40,089 bases of DNA from Streptomyces sp. NRRL F-525 (GCF_000716605.1 NZ_JNXE01000056.1:1-40089), one strand, 5' to 3'. Positions 16,745 to 25,217 are shown, counted from the first letter of the stretch. The notes: generated by a model from the letters alone, not told the origin. Translations and numbers: made by a program.

Positions 16745-16782
16745 GACCGTCCTTCCTAGGCTCTATGCCGCCAAGGACGGTC
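16745..16782 (+). promoter_or_regulatory. Inverted repeat bracketing a TAGGCT -10 box
   Basis: GACCGTCCTT (16745-16754) is exactly repeated in inverse as AAGGACGGTC (16773-16782). The 18 bases between them include TAGGCT (16757-16762), a good -10 whose start point would be near 16769. Two perfect 10-bp half-sites around a core promoter suit a dimeric repressor of the following NmrA-like gene. A pepN terminator is possible but the long loop argues against it. Confidence 0.55.
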
Positions 16783-16798
16783 AGCCCGAGGAGGACCC

Positions 16799-17629
16799 GT
16801 GATCGTAGTGACAGGCGCGACAGGCAACGTCGGCCGGGCGTTGGTGGAACGGCTCGTCGCCGCGGGCCGGCCCGTGCGGGCGCTGACGCGCGACCCCCAG
16901 CGGGCCGGATTACCGCAGCAGGCGGAGGTCGTCCGCCACCAACTCGACGACCCCGCCGCCCTGTTCGGCGGCGCGACCCAGCTCTTCCTGAATCTCCAGG
17001 CCACCGGTGAGACGATCCCGGTACTGCTCGGCGCGGCCCGCGCGGCCGGCGTCCGGCACGTCGTCATGCTCTCCTCCGGAGTCATCCGCGAGGGCGCCGA
17101 CACCAGCCACCCCATCCACATCTGGCACGCCAGGGCCGAACAACAGGTACGCGACAGCGGCCTCGCGGCGACCGTCCTGCGGCCCAACGCCTTCGCGGCC
17201 AACGCCCTCCAGTGGGCCCCGCAGATCCGCGCGGCCGACACCGTACGCGGCCCCTTCGCCGACGGCGTCTCGGCACCGATCCACGAGGACGACATCGCCG
17301 CCGTCGCCGAACGCGCCCTCCTCGACCCCGGCCACGAGGGAGCGGCCCACCGCCTCACCGGCCCCGAAGCGGTCACCACGGCCCAGCAGATCACCGCGAT
17401 CGGCCACGCCATCGGCCGCGACCTGCGCTTCGACGAGATCCCCGTGGACGAGGTCGGCCCCGAACTCTTCCCCCACGTACCCCCGGAGATGCTCCCCGGT
17501 CTCCTCAAGGCCTTCGGCGGAAGCGTCGGCACGACCCCGGAGATCACCACCACGGTCGAGGAGATCACCGGCGTACCGGCCCGCCCGTTCAGCACCTGGG
17601 CGAAGGACCACGCGGACGACTTCCGCTGA
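16799..17629 (+). CDS. NmrA-like NAD(P)-binding protein
   Basis: A 276-residue atypical short-chain dehydrogenase of the NmrA/HSCARG type. The Rossmann motif GATGNVGR lies at residues 6-13, followed by LVAAGRPVRALTRDP. The usual Tyr-x-x-x-Lys pair is replaced (HIWHARAEQQVRDSG), so it may sense the NADP(H) state or reduce quinone-like compounds rather than act as a standard dehydrogenase. VLRPNAFAAN and APIHEDDIAAVA are characteristic. GTG 16799 has GAGGAGGACCC immediately upstream. The operator-like repeat in its promoter suggests inducible expression. Confidence 0.87.
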   Translation: MIVVTGATGNVGRALVERLVAAGRPVRALTRDPQRAGLPQQAEVVRHQLDDPAALFGGATQLFLNLQATGETIPVLLGAARAAGVRHVVMLSSGVIREGADTSHPIHIWHARAEQQVRDSGLAATVLRPNAFAANALQWAPQIRAADTVRGPFADGVSAPIHEDDIAAVAERALLDPGHEGAAHRLTGPEAVTTAQQITAIGHAIGRDLRFDEIPVDEVGPELFPHVPPEMLPGLLKAFGGSVGTTPEITTTVEEITGVPARPFSTWAKDHADDFR

Positions 17630-17721
17630 CTCCCGGCGCCGACGGCACTCCAACTCCGGGGGCATTCCATCCTTCTCGTCGCAGGCCGGCATCACTCAGC
17701 CCGTCCGGCGTCCGAGGACGA

Positions 17722-17764
17722 GGCCCCTTCAGGGCCGACGGGGGGCTGGGGGCGCGGCCCCCAG
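17722..17764. terminator. Two GC hairpins after the NmrA-like gene
   Basis: A stronger hairpin pairs CTGGGGGC (17746-17753) with GCCCCCAG (17757-17764) around a GCG loop. A smaller one pairs GGCCC (17722-17726) with GGGCC (17732-17736). Both are over 90 bases beyond the stop of the NmrA-like gene and have no T-run. Such C/G palindromes are common between Streptomyces genes and may end transcription. Confidence 0.5.
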
Positions 17765-17790
17765 GGACGGTCACCCCCGCACCGGGCACT

Positions 17791-17823
17791 GAACAACACC
17801 CTTTCGGGTTCCGATCGTTGTTC
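17791..17823. promoter_or_regulatory. Inverted repeat upstream of the decarboxylase operon
   Basis: GAACAAC (17791-17797) and GTTGTTC (17817-17823) are perfect inverse copies; inside them ACCC/GGGT (17798-17801 and 17806-17809) form a second short stem with a TTTC loop. It lies about 70 bases before ATG 17892 and could be an operator or an RNA hairpin in the leader. It does not match the TTAGGTTAG-type iron box that controls Streptomyces desferrioxamine genes. Confidence 0.35.
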
Positions 17824-17891
17824 TCCCCGGGCGCGTCGACGCAATCGCGTACAAGCTGGAACTCCCCATGCCCCGCGCCCCGGAGGACAGC

Positions 17892-19259
17892 ATGAGCAGC
17901 GCACCCCTCGCCTCAGGCCCCCAAGGACCCGACGCCCTGCGCCCGTTGCTCGACACCGTCCTCGACGCCCTCGGCACCGGCCGCAGGGCCCGCGGCGGCC
18001 CCTTCCCCGCCGGCGGCCCCGACGCGGTCGCCGCCCGCATGCGGGACGCCGTAGGAGACGTACTCCCCGACGACGGCGACCCCGACGCCCTGCGCGCCTT
18101 CGTGCACGCGCTGGCGGAGGGCGCCGCCGATCCCGCCGACCCGCTGTGCGCGGCACACCTGCACTGCCCGCCGCTCGCCGTCGCCACCGCGGCCGACCTC
18201 GCCGTCAGCGCGCTCAACCCGTCCCTCGACTCCTGGGACCAGGCCCCCGCCGCCTCCGCCCTCGAAGCCCTCGTCACCCGCACCCTCGCCCACGAGATCG
18301 GCCTCGCCGACGCCCTCGTCACCACCGGCGGCACCGAGGCCAACCAACTCGCCCTGCTGCTCGCCCGCGAAGCCCAGGGCGGCAGCGTGCAGTTGGTCTG
18401 CGGAAGCAACGCCCACCACTCCCTGCCGCGTGCCGCCTGGCTGCTCGGCCTGCCCGACCCCGTCGTCGTCCCCGCCCCCACCGGCACCCTCGACCCCGCC
18501 GCCCTCGACGAAGCCCTCACCGCCCTGCCCGGCGCCCGCGGCTCCGTCCTGGTCGCCGCCACCGCCGGCACCACCGACGCCGGACTCATCGACCCGCTCC
18601 CCGAGATCGCCGGCCTGTGCGCCGCCCACGGCGCCCGCCTCCACATCGACGCCGCCTACGGCGGAGGCCTCACCTTCAGCGACCGCCACCGCGACAAACT
18701 CGCAGGACTCGACCGCGCCCACACCGTCACCCTCGACCTGCACAAACTCGGCTGGCAGCCCGTCGCCGCCGGCCTCCTCGCCGTCCGCAGACCCCGCGAC
18801 CTCGCCGCCCTCACCCAGCGCGCCGACTACCTCAACGCCGACGACGACACCGAAGCCGGCCTCCCGGACCTCCTCGGCCGCTCCATGCGCACCACCCGCA
18901 GACCCGACGTCCTCAAGCTCGCCGTCACCCTGAAAACCCTCGGCCGCACCGGACTCGGCACCCTCGTCGACCAAGTCTGCGCCCGCGCACGGGAGTTCGC
19001 CGCCCTCGTCCGCGACCACCCCGGCTTCGAGCTCTACGACCCGCCCGTCATCAGCACCGTCCTGTTCCGGCCCGCCGACGCCACCGACGACGCCGTGGCC
19101 GCCGTACGCCGCCAACTCCTCACCGACGGACGGGCCGTCCTCGGCCGGGCCGCGCTCGACGGGCGGCTCTGGCTCAAGGTCACCCTCCTCAACCCCCACA
19201 CCCGGCCCGACGACCTGGCCGCCCTCCTGAAACTGGTGGAAGGAAACACCCCCCGATGA
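17892..19259 (+). CDS. PLP-dependent amino acid decarboxylase (group II)
   Basis: A 455-residue decarboxylase of the glutamate/DOPA/diaminobutyrate group. Motifs in order are TTGGTEANQLALLLARE, the cofactor-stacking NAHHS (about 173-177), HIDAAYGGG with the cofactor Asp (about 253), and the lysine that binds PLP in DLHKLGWQP (about 285). Related proteins decarboxylate lysine, ornithine or 2,4-diaminobutyrate in siderophore pathways. The lysine motif differs from the HKSFFQPVSS form I expect in DesA, so the substrate may differ. ATG 17892 is chosen for its GGAGG 5 bases upstream. It overlaps the N-hydroxylase gene by four bases, which suggests that its diamine product is then hydroxylated. Confidence 0.87.
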   Translation: MSSAPLASGPQGPDALRPLLDTVLDALGTGRRARGGPFPAGGPDAVAARMRDAVGDVLPDDGDPDALRAFVHALAEGAADPADPLCAAHLHCPPLAVATAADLAVSALNPSLDSWDQAPAASALEALVTRTLAHEIGLADALVTTGGTEANQLALLLAREAQGGSVQLVCGSNAHHSLPRAAWLLGLPDPVVVPAPTGTLDPAALDEALTALPGARGSVLVAATAGTTDAGLIDPLPEIAGLCAAHGARLHIDAAYGGGLTFSDRHRDKLAGLDRAHTVTLDLHKLGWQPVAAGLLAVRRPRDLAALTQRADYLNADDDTEAGLPDLLGRSMRTTRRPDVLKLAVTLKTLGRTGLGTLVDQVCARAREFAALVRDHPGFELYDPPVISTVLFRPADATDDAVAAVRRQLLTDGRAVLGRAALDGRLWLKVTLLNPHTRPDDLAALLKLVEGNTPR

Positions 19260-20704
19260 GCCACCCCCCGACGGGTCACCCCCAGACCCCCAACCCCCCA
19301 CGCCCCGAACCCGATTCACCCCGCGACCTGGTCGGCATCGGCATCGGCCCGTCCAACCTCTCGCTGGCCGCCCTCGCCCACCCGCTCACCGAACTCGACA
19401 CCGCGTTCTACGAGCAGCGCCCCGGCTTCGACTGGCACCCCGGCCTGCTCATCGAGGGCGCGACCGTCCAAGTCCCCTTCCTGGCCGACCTGGTGACCCT
19501 CGCCGACCCCGCCAGCCCCTGGTCCTTCCTCAACTACCTCAAGGCCCGCGACCGCCTCTTCCCCTTCTACTTCGCCGAGCGCTTCCACATCCAGCGCGCG
19601 GAGTACGACGCCTACTGCCGCTGGGTCGCCGACAGCCTTCCCGGACTCCACTTCGGCCACCAGGTCGACGCCGTCCGCTTCAACCCCGAACGGGACGTGT
19701 TCGAGGTCGACTTCACCCAGCTCGACAGCGACGGAGAAGCGGAAGCGCTCGGGCGGACGTACACCAAGAACATCGTCCTCGGCGTCGGCACCGCCCCCTA
19801 CGTCCCCGACCCGCTCAAGCCCCTCGTCGAAGCACCCGGCGTCCCCGTCATCCACGCCGCCGACTACCTCGCCCACCGCGAAACGTTTCTCGCCGCCGAG
19901 CACATCACCGTCATCGGCTCGGGACAGACCGGTGCCGAGGTCTTCCTCGACCTGCTCCGCCACCGCCCCGCAGGACACGAGAAACTCCACTGGATCGGCC
20001 GCAGCGAGGCGTTCGCGCCCATGGAGTACTCCAAGCTCGGCCTGGAGCACTTCACCCCCGACTACACCCGCTACTTCCACGCCCTCGCCGAAGGAGTCCG
20101 CGACCGCCTCGTCACCTCGCAGTGGCAACTCCACAAGGGCATCGACGCCGACACCATCGCCGCCATCCACGACGAGCTCTACCGCCGTACGCTGCACGGC
20201 GGTTGGCCCGACGCCGTCCTCACCCCCGGCGTCCGCGTCCGCACCGCCGGCCGCATCGCGACCACCAAGGTCGAGCTCCACCTGGAACACCTCCAGCAGA
20301 ACACCCGCTCCCGCCTCACCACCGACGCCGTCGTCCTCGCCACCGGCTACCGCGAACGCCCCCTCGGCCGCATCCTCGCCGGACTCGACCCCTACCTGCG
20401 CCGCGACAGCGCCGAACGCCCGCGCGTCGACGACCAGTTCAGGCTCGTCCTCGACCCCTCCGTCACCGGCTCCGGCTGCCAGGTCTACGTCCAGAACGCC
20501 GAACTCCACACCCACGGCGTCGGCGCCCCCGACCTCGGCCTCGCCGCCTGGCGCAGCGCCACCATCCTCAACTCCCTGACGGGCAAGGAGCCTTACCGCC
20601 TCCCCGGCCGAACGGCCTTCACCACGTTCGGACTTGACCCCCAGGTCCAGATCCCCACGGCCCGCCAGGCCGCCCGCACCCTCACACCCCTCGTAGAACA
20701 CTGA
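19256..20704 (+). CDS. Lysine/ornithine/diamine N-hydroxylase (IucD/PvdA/DesB family)
   Basis: A 482-residue flavin-dependent N-monooxygenase of the type that makes hydroxylamines for hydroxamate siderophores. FAD binding is GIGIGPSNL (residues 27-35), the family's FLADLVTLADP follows, NADPH binding is VIGSGQTGAE (about 219-228), and VVLATGYRERP marks the C-terminal part. All cofactor motifs look intact. The start overlaps the decarboxylase stop (ATGA), with GGAAGGA about 11 bases upstream. A perfect terminator follows at once. With the decarboxylase it would give an N-hydroxydiamine such as N-hydroxycadaverine or N-hydroxyputrescine, but no acyltransferase or siderophore synthetase lies next to the pair. 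Confidence 0.9.
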   Translation: MSHPPTGHPQTPNPPRPEPDSPRDLVGIGIGPSNLSLAALAHPLTELDTAFYEQRPGFDWHPGLLIEGATVQVPFLADLVTLADPASPWSFLNYLKARDRLFPFYFAERFHIQRAEYDAYCRWVADSLPGLHFGHQVDAVRFNPERDVFEVDFTQLDSDGEAEALGRTYTKNIVLGVGTAPYVPDPLKPLVEAPGVPVIHAADYLAHRETFLAAEHITVIGSGQTGAEVFLDLLRHRPAGHEKLHWIGRSEAFAPMEYSKLGLEHFTPDYTRYFHALAEGVRDRLVTSQWQLHKGIDADTIAAIHDELYRRTLHGGWPDAVLTPGVRVRTAGRIATTKVELHLEHLQQNTRSRLTTDAVVLATGYRERPLGRILAGLDPYLRRDSAERPRVDDQFRLVLDPSVTGSGCQVYVQNAELHTHGVGAPDLGLAAWRSATILNSLTGKEPYRLPGRTAFTTFGLDPQVQIPTARQAARTLTPLVEH

Positions 20705-20707
20705 GAA

Positions 20708-20737
20708 GGGGCCCGGCGACCAGAGTCGCCGGGCCCC
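20708..20737. terminator. Strong bidirectional terminator
   Basis: GGGGCCCGGCGAC (20708-20720) pairs perfectly with GTCGCCGGGCCCC (20725-20737) around a CAGA loop. It starts four bases after the N-hydroxylase stop and lies just beyond the end of the convergent 5'-nucleotidase, so it can serve both. Confidence 0.85.
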
Positions 20738-20773
20738 AGAAGTCGAGCTCAGAAGACGAGGTCAGGAACCGGC

Positions 20774-22579
20774 TCAGAAGACCGGCGTCCCGTTCCGCGT
20801 CAACTTCCAGTCCACCGAGGCGAAGTCGGCCGGATCCAGCACACCCTTCGCGGTCACCCACTCCGCTATCCGCGTCCGGATCTCCGTCGACTCCGACCAC
20901 ACCTCGGTCGCCGACGCCACATGCGGGAACGCACCGCCGCCGTTCGCCCGGTAGTTGTTCACCGCCAGCACGAACTGCTGCGCGTCGTCCAGCGCGGCAC
21001 CGTTGTAGGTGAGGTTCTTGATCCGCGAACCCGCCGCCTGCGCGATGTCGATGTCGTACGAGAACCCGGACACGTAGTCGTAGTTGTAGTCCGGACGGCC
21101 GCCCGCGTTCGTCAACTTCTCCGTGTCCACGGCCGCGTCGGCGGCCGTCTGCACGAAGTACTCCGCCGAGTACTCCAGGTACGCCCGCACCTGAGCACCC
21201 GTCAGCAGCTTCGCGACCAGCGTGTTGTCGTACACGTACAGACCCGACAGATCCCGGATCGTCACCTCGCCCGCCGGGATCTGGGACGTCCGCGAGAACG
21301 GCGACGCCTGCGCGATCACCGGCAGCGACGCGTACGCCGTACCCGCCAACGCGGCCTTCACCACGTCTTCCTGGACCTTGGTGATGAGGTCGATGATCGG
21401 CGCGTCCTTGTACCGCGCGTCCACCGTCGTCAGCGTCGCCGTCGCCGTACCGACCACCTGGTTGACGTACTCCACGACCAGCGCGTGCTCGTCCTTCAGC
21501 AGCCGCGTGATCTTCGGATCGTCCGCGACCGTCTTCGCGTCCCGCAGCGAGGCCGCCACCGACTCGACGCTCCAACGCCCCTTCTCGAAGACCAGGTTGA
21601 AGTCGAACACGCTCAACCGCTCGGCGTAGCACAGCGGTTCCGACAGCACGACGGTCCTGCCCGTCGCCTTGTTCGTGACCTTCAACTCCGGGATCTCCAC
21701 GTGCGCGTGGCCCACGAGGATCGCGTCGATGCCCGGCACCTGCTGCGCGACGAGCGCCGCCGAGTTCTCCACGTACGGCAGCTGGTCACCGTACGACGAC
21801 GTCCCCGACGACCCGGAGTGCGCCGACACGACGACGACGTCCGCCCCCATCGACCGCAGCTTCGGCACCCACTTCGCCGCCTGCTCCTCAAGCCCCGGGA
21901 ACGTCAACTTCCCCTGCACATACGCCTTGTCCCAGATCGCGATACCGGGGTTGGTCAGTCCGAGGACCGCCACCTTGACCGGCGGCGCCCCCGGCACCCG
22001 GAACGTCTTGATGAAGTAGGGCGGGAACGCCGGCTTCAGCGTCTTCGCGTCCAGCGCGTTCGCGCCGAGCAGCGGGAAACGGCACTGGTCCTCGAACTTC
22101 CGCAGCGTCTCGATGCCGTAGTTGAACTCGTGGTTGCCCAGCGCCGCCGCGTCGTACCCGATCGCGTTCATCGCCTGCGCCATCGGGTGCACAGGACCGC
22201 CCTTGGCGGTGATCGGGTCCACCTTCGCGAAGTAGTACGTCAGCGGGGTGCCCTGGATCGTGTCGCCCGCGTCCAGCAGCAGCGTGTTGCGACGGCCCTT
22301 CTCCTGCCGGATCTGGTTCACGAGGGTCGACACCCGCGCCAGACCCATCGCGTTGCCCGCCGCGTCCGCGTACTCCGCGTCCTTGAAGTAGTCCCAGTTG
22401 AAGACGTGCCCGTGCAGGTCGGTCGTCCCCATCACCGTCAGCGAGTACCGCTTCGCGTGCTTGCCCGGCTTCTTCTTCTCCGCGGCCTGCGCCGCCGGAG
22501 CCGCCGCCGCACCGGCCAGCGCCACCCCCGCGCCCGTCACGGCGGACTTCTTCAGGAACTTCCGGCGGTTCAAGGGCAT
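20774..22579 (-). CDS. Tat-exported 5'-nucleotidase / cyclic nucleotide phosphodiesterase
   Basis: A 601-residue secreted metallophosphatase that releases phosphate from extracellular nucleotides. The N-terminus is a twin-arginine signal (LNRRKFLKKS, then a hydrophobic stretch ending APAAQA). The dinuclear-metal motifs appear in order: TDLHGH, DAGDTIQGTP, LGNHEFNYG, VVSAHSG and LVGHAHVE. The C-terminal 5'-nucleotidase domain includes QASPFSRTSQIPAG and LYVYDNTLVA. ATG 22579 is chosen because GAGGAG precedes it by 8 bases and the twin-arginine follows at once; a longer frame to 22609 adds nothing recognisable. The exact substrate (nucleotide or 2',3'-cyclic nucleotide) cannot be settled from sequence. 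Confidence 0.93.
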   Translation of the reverse strand: MPLNRRKFLKKSAVTGAGVALAGAAAAPAAQAAEKKKPGKHAKRYSLTVMGTTDLHGHVFNWDYFKDAEYADAAGNAMGLARVSTLVNQIRQEKGRRNTLLLDAGDTIQGTPLTYYFAKVDPITAKGGPVHPMAQAMNAIGYDAAALGNHEFNYGIETLRKFEDQCRFPLLGANALDAKTLKPAFPPYFIKTFRVPGAPPVKVAVLGLTNPGIAIWDKAYVQGKLTFPGLEEQAAKWVPKLRSMGADVVVVSAHSGSSGTSSYGDQLPYVENSAALVAQQVPGIDAILVGHAHVEIPELKVTNKATGRTVVLSEPLCYAERLSVFDFNLVFEKGRWSVESVAASLRDAKTVADDPKITRLLKDEHALVVEYVNQVVGTATATLTTVDARYKDAPIIDLITKVQEDVVKAALAGTAYASLPVIAQASPFSRTSQIPAGEVTIRDLSGLYVYDNTLVAKLLTGAQVRAYLEYSAEYFVQTAADAAVDTEKLTNAGGRPDYNYDYVSGFSYDIDIAQAAGSRIKNLTYNGAALDDAQQFVLAVNNYRANGGGAFPHVASATEVWSESTEIRTRIAEWVTAKGVLDPADFASVDWKLTRNGTPVF

Positions 22580-22717
22580 GTCTGGATCTCCTCGGGAAAC
22601 GGTCAACAACGCGCGTAGATTCTGACCTGTTTCTTACCTGGCGCAACAGCCCCCGCAGGTTTCGATCTGATGACCACCACAAGCTGTGACCCACCGGTGA
22701 ATGACACAGTGGGACGC

Positions 22718-23434
22718 ATGACCACGCCCACAGACGAACCCCAACCCCCCGTCCCCTACGGCACCCCCGACGCCCCCCGCATCGCCGTCCGCGGCGAGGC
22801 CCGCCTCGAGGTCGACCCCGAGATCGCCCGCATCGGCATCACCGTCGCCGCCCGCGGCACCGACCGCCGCACCGCCCTCGACGACCTCACCCGCCGCAAC
22901 GCCACCGTCCTCGACCTCGTCAAAAGCTACGGCGAAGCAGTCGAACGCCTGGAGACCGGCGGCTTCTCCATCACCCCCGAACTCACCAAACACGGCCGCG
23001 GCGAACGCGTCCACCGCTACCACGGCCGGGTCAACATCACCGCCGAACTCGTCGACTTCACCGCCCTCGGCGAACTCACCACCCGCCTCGCCGACCTCGA
23101 CCTCACCCGCGTCGACGGCCCCTGGTGGGCCCTGCGCCCCGACTCACCCGTCCACCGTCAGGCCCGCCAGCAAGCCGTCCACGAAGCCGTCCAACGCGCC
23201 CGCGAATACGCCGAAGCCCTCGGCACCACCCTCGCCGCCCTCGTCGAACTCGCCGACATCGGCGCCGAGAACGCCCAGACCTACGGCGCCCCCCAGACCC
23301 GTATGCGCTCCATGTCCTTCGCCGCCGGCGGAGGCGAGGACACCGCCGCCGCACCCCTCGACCTCGAACCCCAGCGGCAGCACATCTACGCCCAGGTCAA
23401 CGCACGCTTCACGATGGCACCCCCGCGCCTTTGA
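22718..23434 (+). CDS. SIMPL (DUF541) domain protein
   Basis: A 238-residue protein of the SIMPL/DUF541 family. Typical features are the opening IAVRGEARLEVDPEIARIGITVAARG, then a helical unit (ALDDLTRRNATVLDLVKSYG) and the C-terminal RAREYAEALGTTLAALVELAD. The family forms oligomeric beta-alpha shells; members have varied, mostly unclear roles in envelope or stress functions. No signal peptide is seen here, so this one may be cytoplasmic. ATG 22718 has no strong ribosome site. It is divergent from the 5'-nucleotidase, about 140 bases apart. Confidence 0.85.
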   Translation: MTTPTDEPQPPVPYGTPDAPRIAVRGEARLEVDPEIARIGITVAARGTDRRTALDDLTRRNATVLDLVKSYGEAVERLETGGFSITPELTKHGRGERVHRYHGRVNITAELVDFTALGELTTRLADLDLTRVDGPWWALRPDSPVHRQARQQAVHEAVQRAREYAEALGTTLAALVELADIGAENAQTYGAPQTRMRSMSFAAGGGEDTAAAPLDLEPQRQHIYAQVNARFTMAPPRL

Positions 23435-23499
23435 CATGCATCCGCAATTCGACGATTCGAACGCTCATTGGAGCACCCAGCCGCACATTCAAGCCTTGT

Positions 23500-23526
23500 C
23501 AATAACCCTTCACCCAAAGGTTGTTG
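23500..23526. promoter_or_regulatory. Imperfect inverted repeat upstream of pyruvate kinase
   Basis: CAATAACC (23500-23507) and GGTTGTTG (23519-23526) match at seven of eight paired positions around an 11-base gap. It lies 54-80 bases before the pyk start, upstream of the -10 box. It could be an operator or the end of the SIMPL transcript. The surrounding 145 bases are AT-richer than the genes. Confidence 0.3.
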
Positions 23527-23567
23527 AGTGGTCATGCACGGCCAATTCCCTACCCGCCGGTAAGGCC

Positions 23568-23573
23568 TAGGCT
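23568..23573 (+). promoter_or_regulatory. -10 box of a probably leaderless pyruvate kinase mRNA
   Basis: TAGGCT is followed by six bases and then the ATG at 23580, so transcription would begin at the A of the start codon. There is no ribosome-binding sequence upstream. A -35 is not clear. Confidence 0.55.
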
Positions 23574-23579
23574 CGAAAC

Positions 23580-25016
23580 ATGCGCCGAGCAAAAATCGTC
23601 TGTACATTGGGCCCCGCCACCGACTCGTACGACCAGATCAAAGCCCTGGTCGAAGCCGGAATGGACGTAGCCCGCTTCAACCTCAGCCACGGCAGCCACG
23701 CCGAGCACGAGGAGCGCTACCAGCGCGTCCGAAAGGCCTCCGAGGAGACCGGCCGCAGCGTCGGAATGCTCGCCGACCTTCAAGGCCCGAAGATCCGACT
23801 CGGCCGCTTCACCGAAGGACCCGTACTCCTTGAACGCGGAGACACCTTCACCATCACCGTCGAAGAAGGCGCCGAAGGCGACCGCCAGTCCTGCGGAACG
23901 ACCTACGCCGGCCTCGCCGCGGACGTCACCCCGGGCGAGCGCGTCCTCGTCGACGACGGCAAGGTCTGCCTCGAAGTCACCGCCGTCGACGGCCCCCGCG
24001 TCCACACCAAGGTCGTCGAAGGCGGCATGGTCTCCGACCACAAAGGCCTGAACCTCCCCGGAGTCGCCGTGTCCGTCCCGGCCCTCTCCGACAAGGACGA
24101 GGCCGACCTCCGCTGGGCCCTGCGCACCGGCTTCGACGTCATCGCGCTGTCCTTCGTCCGCAGCGGCAAGGACATCGACGAGGTCCACCGCATCATGGAC
24201 GAGGAGGGCCACCGCCTCCCCGTCATCGCCAAGGTCGAGAAACCCCAGGCGGTCGAGGCCATCGACGACATCGTCGCCGCCTTCGACGGCATCATGGTCG
24301 CCCGCGGCGACCTCGGCGTCGAAATGCCCCTCGAACAGGTCCCGATCGTCCAGAAGCGCGCCGTCAAACTGGCCAAGCGCAACGCCAAGCCGGTCATCGT
24401 CGCCACCCAGATGCTCGACTCGATGATCGAGAACTCCCGCCCGACCAGGGCGGAGGCCTCGGATGTGGCCAACGCCGTGATCGACGGCACGGACGCGGTG
24501 ATGCTGTCCGGCGAGACCAGCGTCGGCAAGTACCCCATCGCCACCGTCACCACCATGGCCCGCATCATCGAGGCCGCCGAGGAGGACATCCTCGCCAAGG
24601 GCCTGCCCCCGCTGACCGAACGCAACAAGCCCCGCACCCAGGGCGGCGCCGTGGCCCGCGCGGCCGCCGAGATGGGCGACTTCCTCGGCGCGAAGTTCCT
24701 CGTCGCCTTCACCCAGTCCGGCGACACCGTCCGCCGCCTCTCCCGCTACCGCTCGCCCATCCCGGTCATGGCCTTCACCCCCGACCCGGCCACCCGCTCC
24801 CAGCTCAACCTCACCTGGGGCGTGGAGACCATCCTCGGCCCGCACGTCGACTCCACCGACGCGATGGTCGACCAGGTCGACGAACTCCTCCTCAAGTACG
24901 GCCGCTGCCAGAAGGGCGACATCGTCGTCATCACGGCCGGCTCCCCGCCCGGAGTCGCCGGCTCGACGAACCTCGTCCGCGTCCACCATGTCGGCGAGGA
25001 CGACAGCCCGAAGTAG
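23580..25016 (+). CDS. pyk: Pyruvate kinase
   Basis: A 478-residue pyruvate kinase, which converts phosphoenolpyruvate and ADP to pyruvate and ATP in the last step of glycolysis. Motifs include ARFNLSHGS (residues 31-39), LADLQGPKIRLG, the catalytic lysine region VIAKVEKPQAVE, the metal/substrate site VARGDLGVEM and DAVMLSGETSVGKYP. Length is normal for the homotetrameric bacterial enzyme, with the C-terminal allosteric domain present. ATG 23580 directly follows a TAGGCT -10, so a leaderless start is likely. Streptomyces commonly have more than one pyk; which this is cannot be told here. Confidence 0.97.
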   Translation: MRRAKIVCTLGPATDSYDQIKALVEAGMDVARFNLSHGSHAEHEERYQRVRKASEETGRSVGMLADLQGPKIRLGRFTEGPVLLERGDTFTITVEEGAEGDRQSCGTTYAGLAADVTPGERVLVDDGKVCLEVTAVDGPRVHTKVVEGGMVSDHKGLNLPGVAVSVPALSDKDEADLRWALRTGFDVIALSFVRSGKDIDEVHRIMDEEGHRLPVIAKVEKPQAVEAIDDIVAAFDGIMVARGDLGVEMPLEQVPIVQKRAVKLAKRNAKPVIVATQMLDSMIENSRPTRAEASDVANAVIDGTDAVMLSGETSVGKYPIATVTTMARIIEAAEEDILAKGLPPLTERNKPRTQGGAVARAAAEMGDFLGAKFLVAFTQSGDTVRRLSRYRSPIPVMAFTPDPATRSQLNLTWGVETILGPHVDSTDAMVDQVDELLLKYGRCQKGDIVVITAGSPPGVAGSTNLVRVHHVGEDDSPK

Positions 25017-25080
25017 CGCGACAGCAAAGCGGCGAACAATGTGACGACCCCGGGCACCTGAATCCCCCTCAATTCTTTCC

Positions 25081-25104
25081 CGTCCGCCGAGAAAAGCGGC
25101 GACG
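25081..25104. terminator. Candidate terminator after pyk
   Basis: CGT-C-CGCCG (25081-25089) pairs with CGGCG-ACG (25097-25104), leaving one bulged C and an AGAAAAG loop. It lies 65 bases after the pyk stop, between the convergent pyk and LAGLIDADG genes. No T-run. The remaining 25017-25217 stretch holds nothing else I recognise. Confidence 0.45.
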
Positions 25105-25217
25105 AACAGGAGACCGCCCTCGCGGACGAATGCGCGGGCTTTCGGTAAATCGCCTTCGCGTTAGGGCTGATGGGCTGGTAATGCCCCCGGTTCGCACATA
25201 TCTCGGCGGGCGCGGGG

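Noticed and set aside
17892..19259. Naming the decarboxylase desA
   Set aside because: The PLP-lysine motif differs from that expected in DesA and desC/desD are not present, so a gene name would overstate the evidence.
22580..22717. A PhoP box upstream of the 5'-nucleotidase
   Set aside because: Phosphatases in Streptomyces are often Pho-regulated, but I could not find tandem GTTCACC-like 11-mers here.
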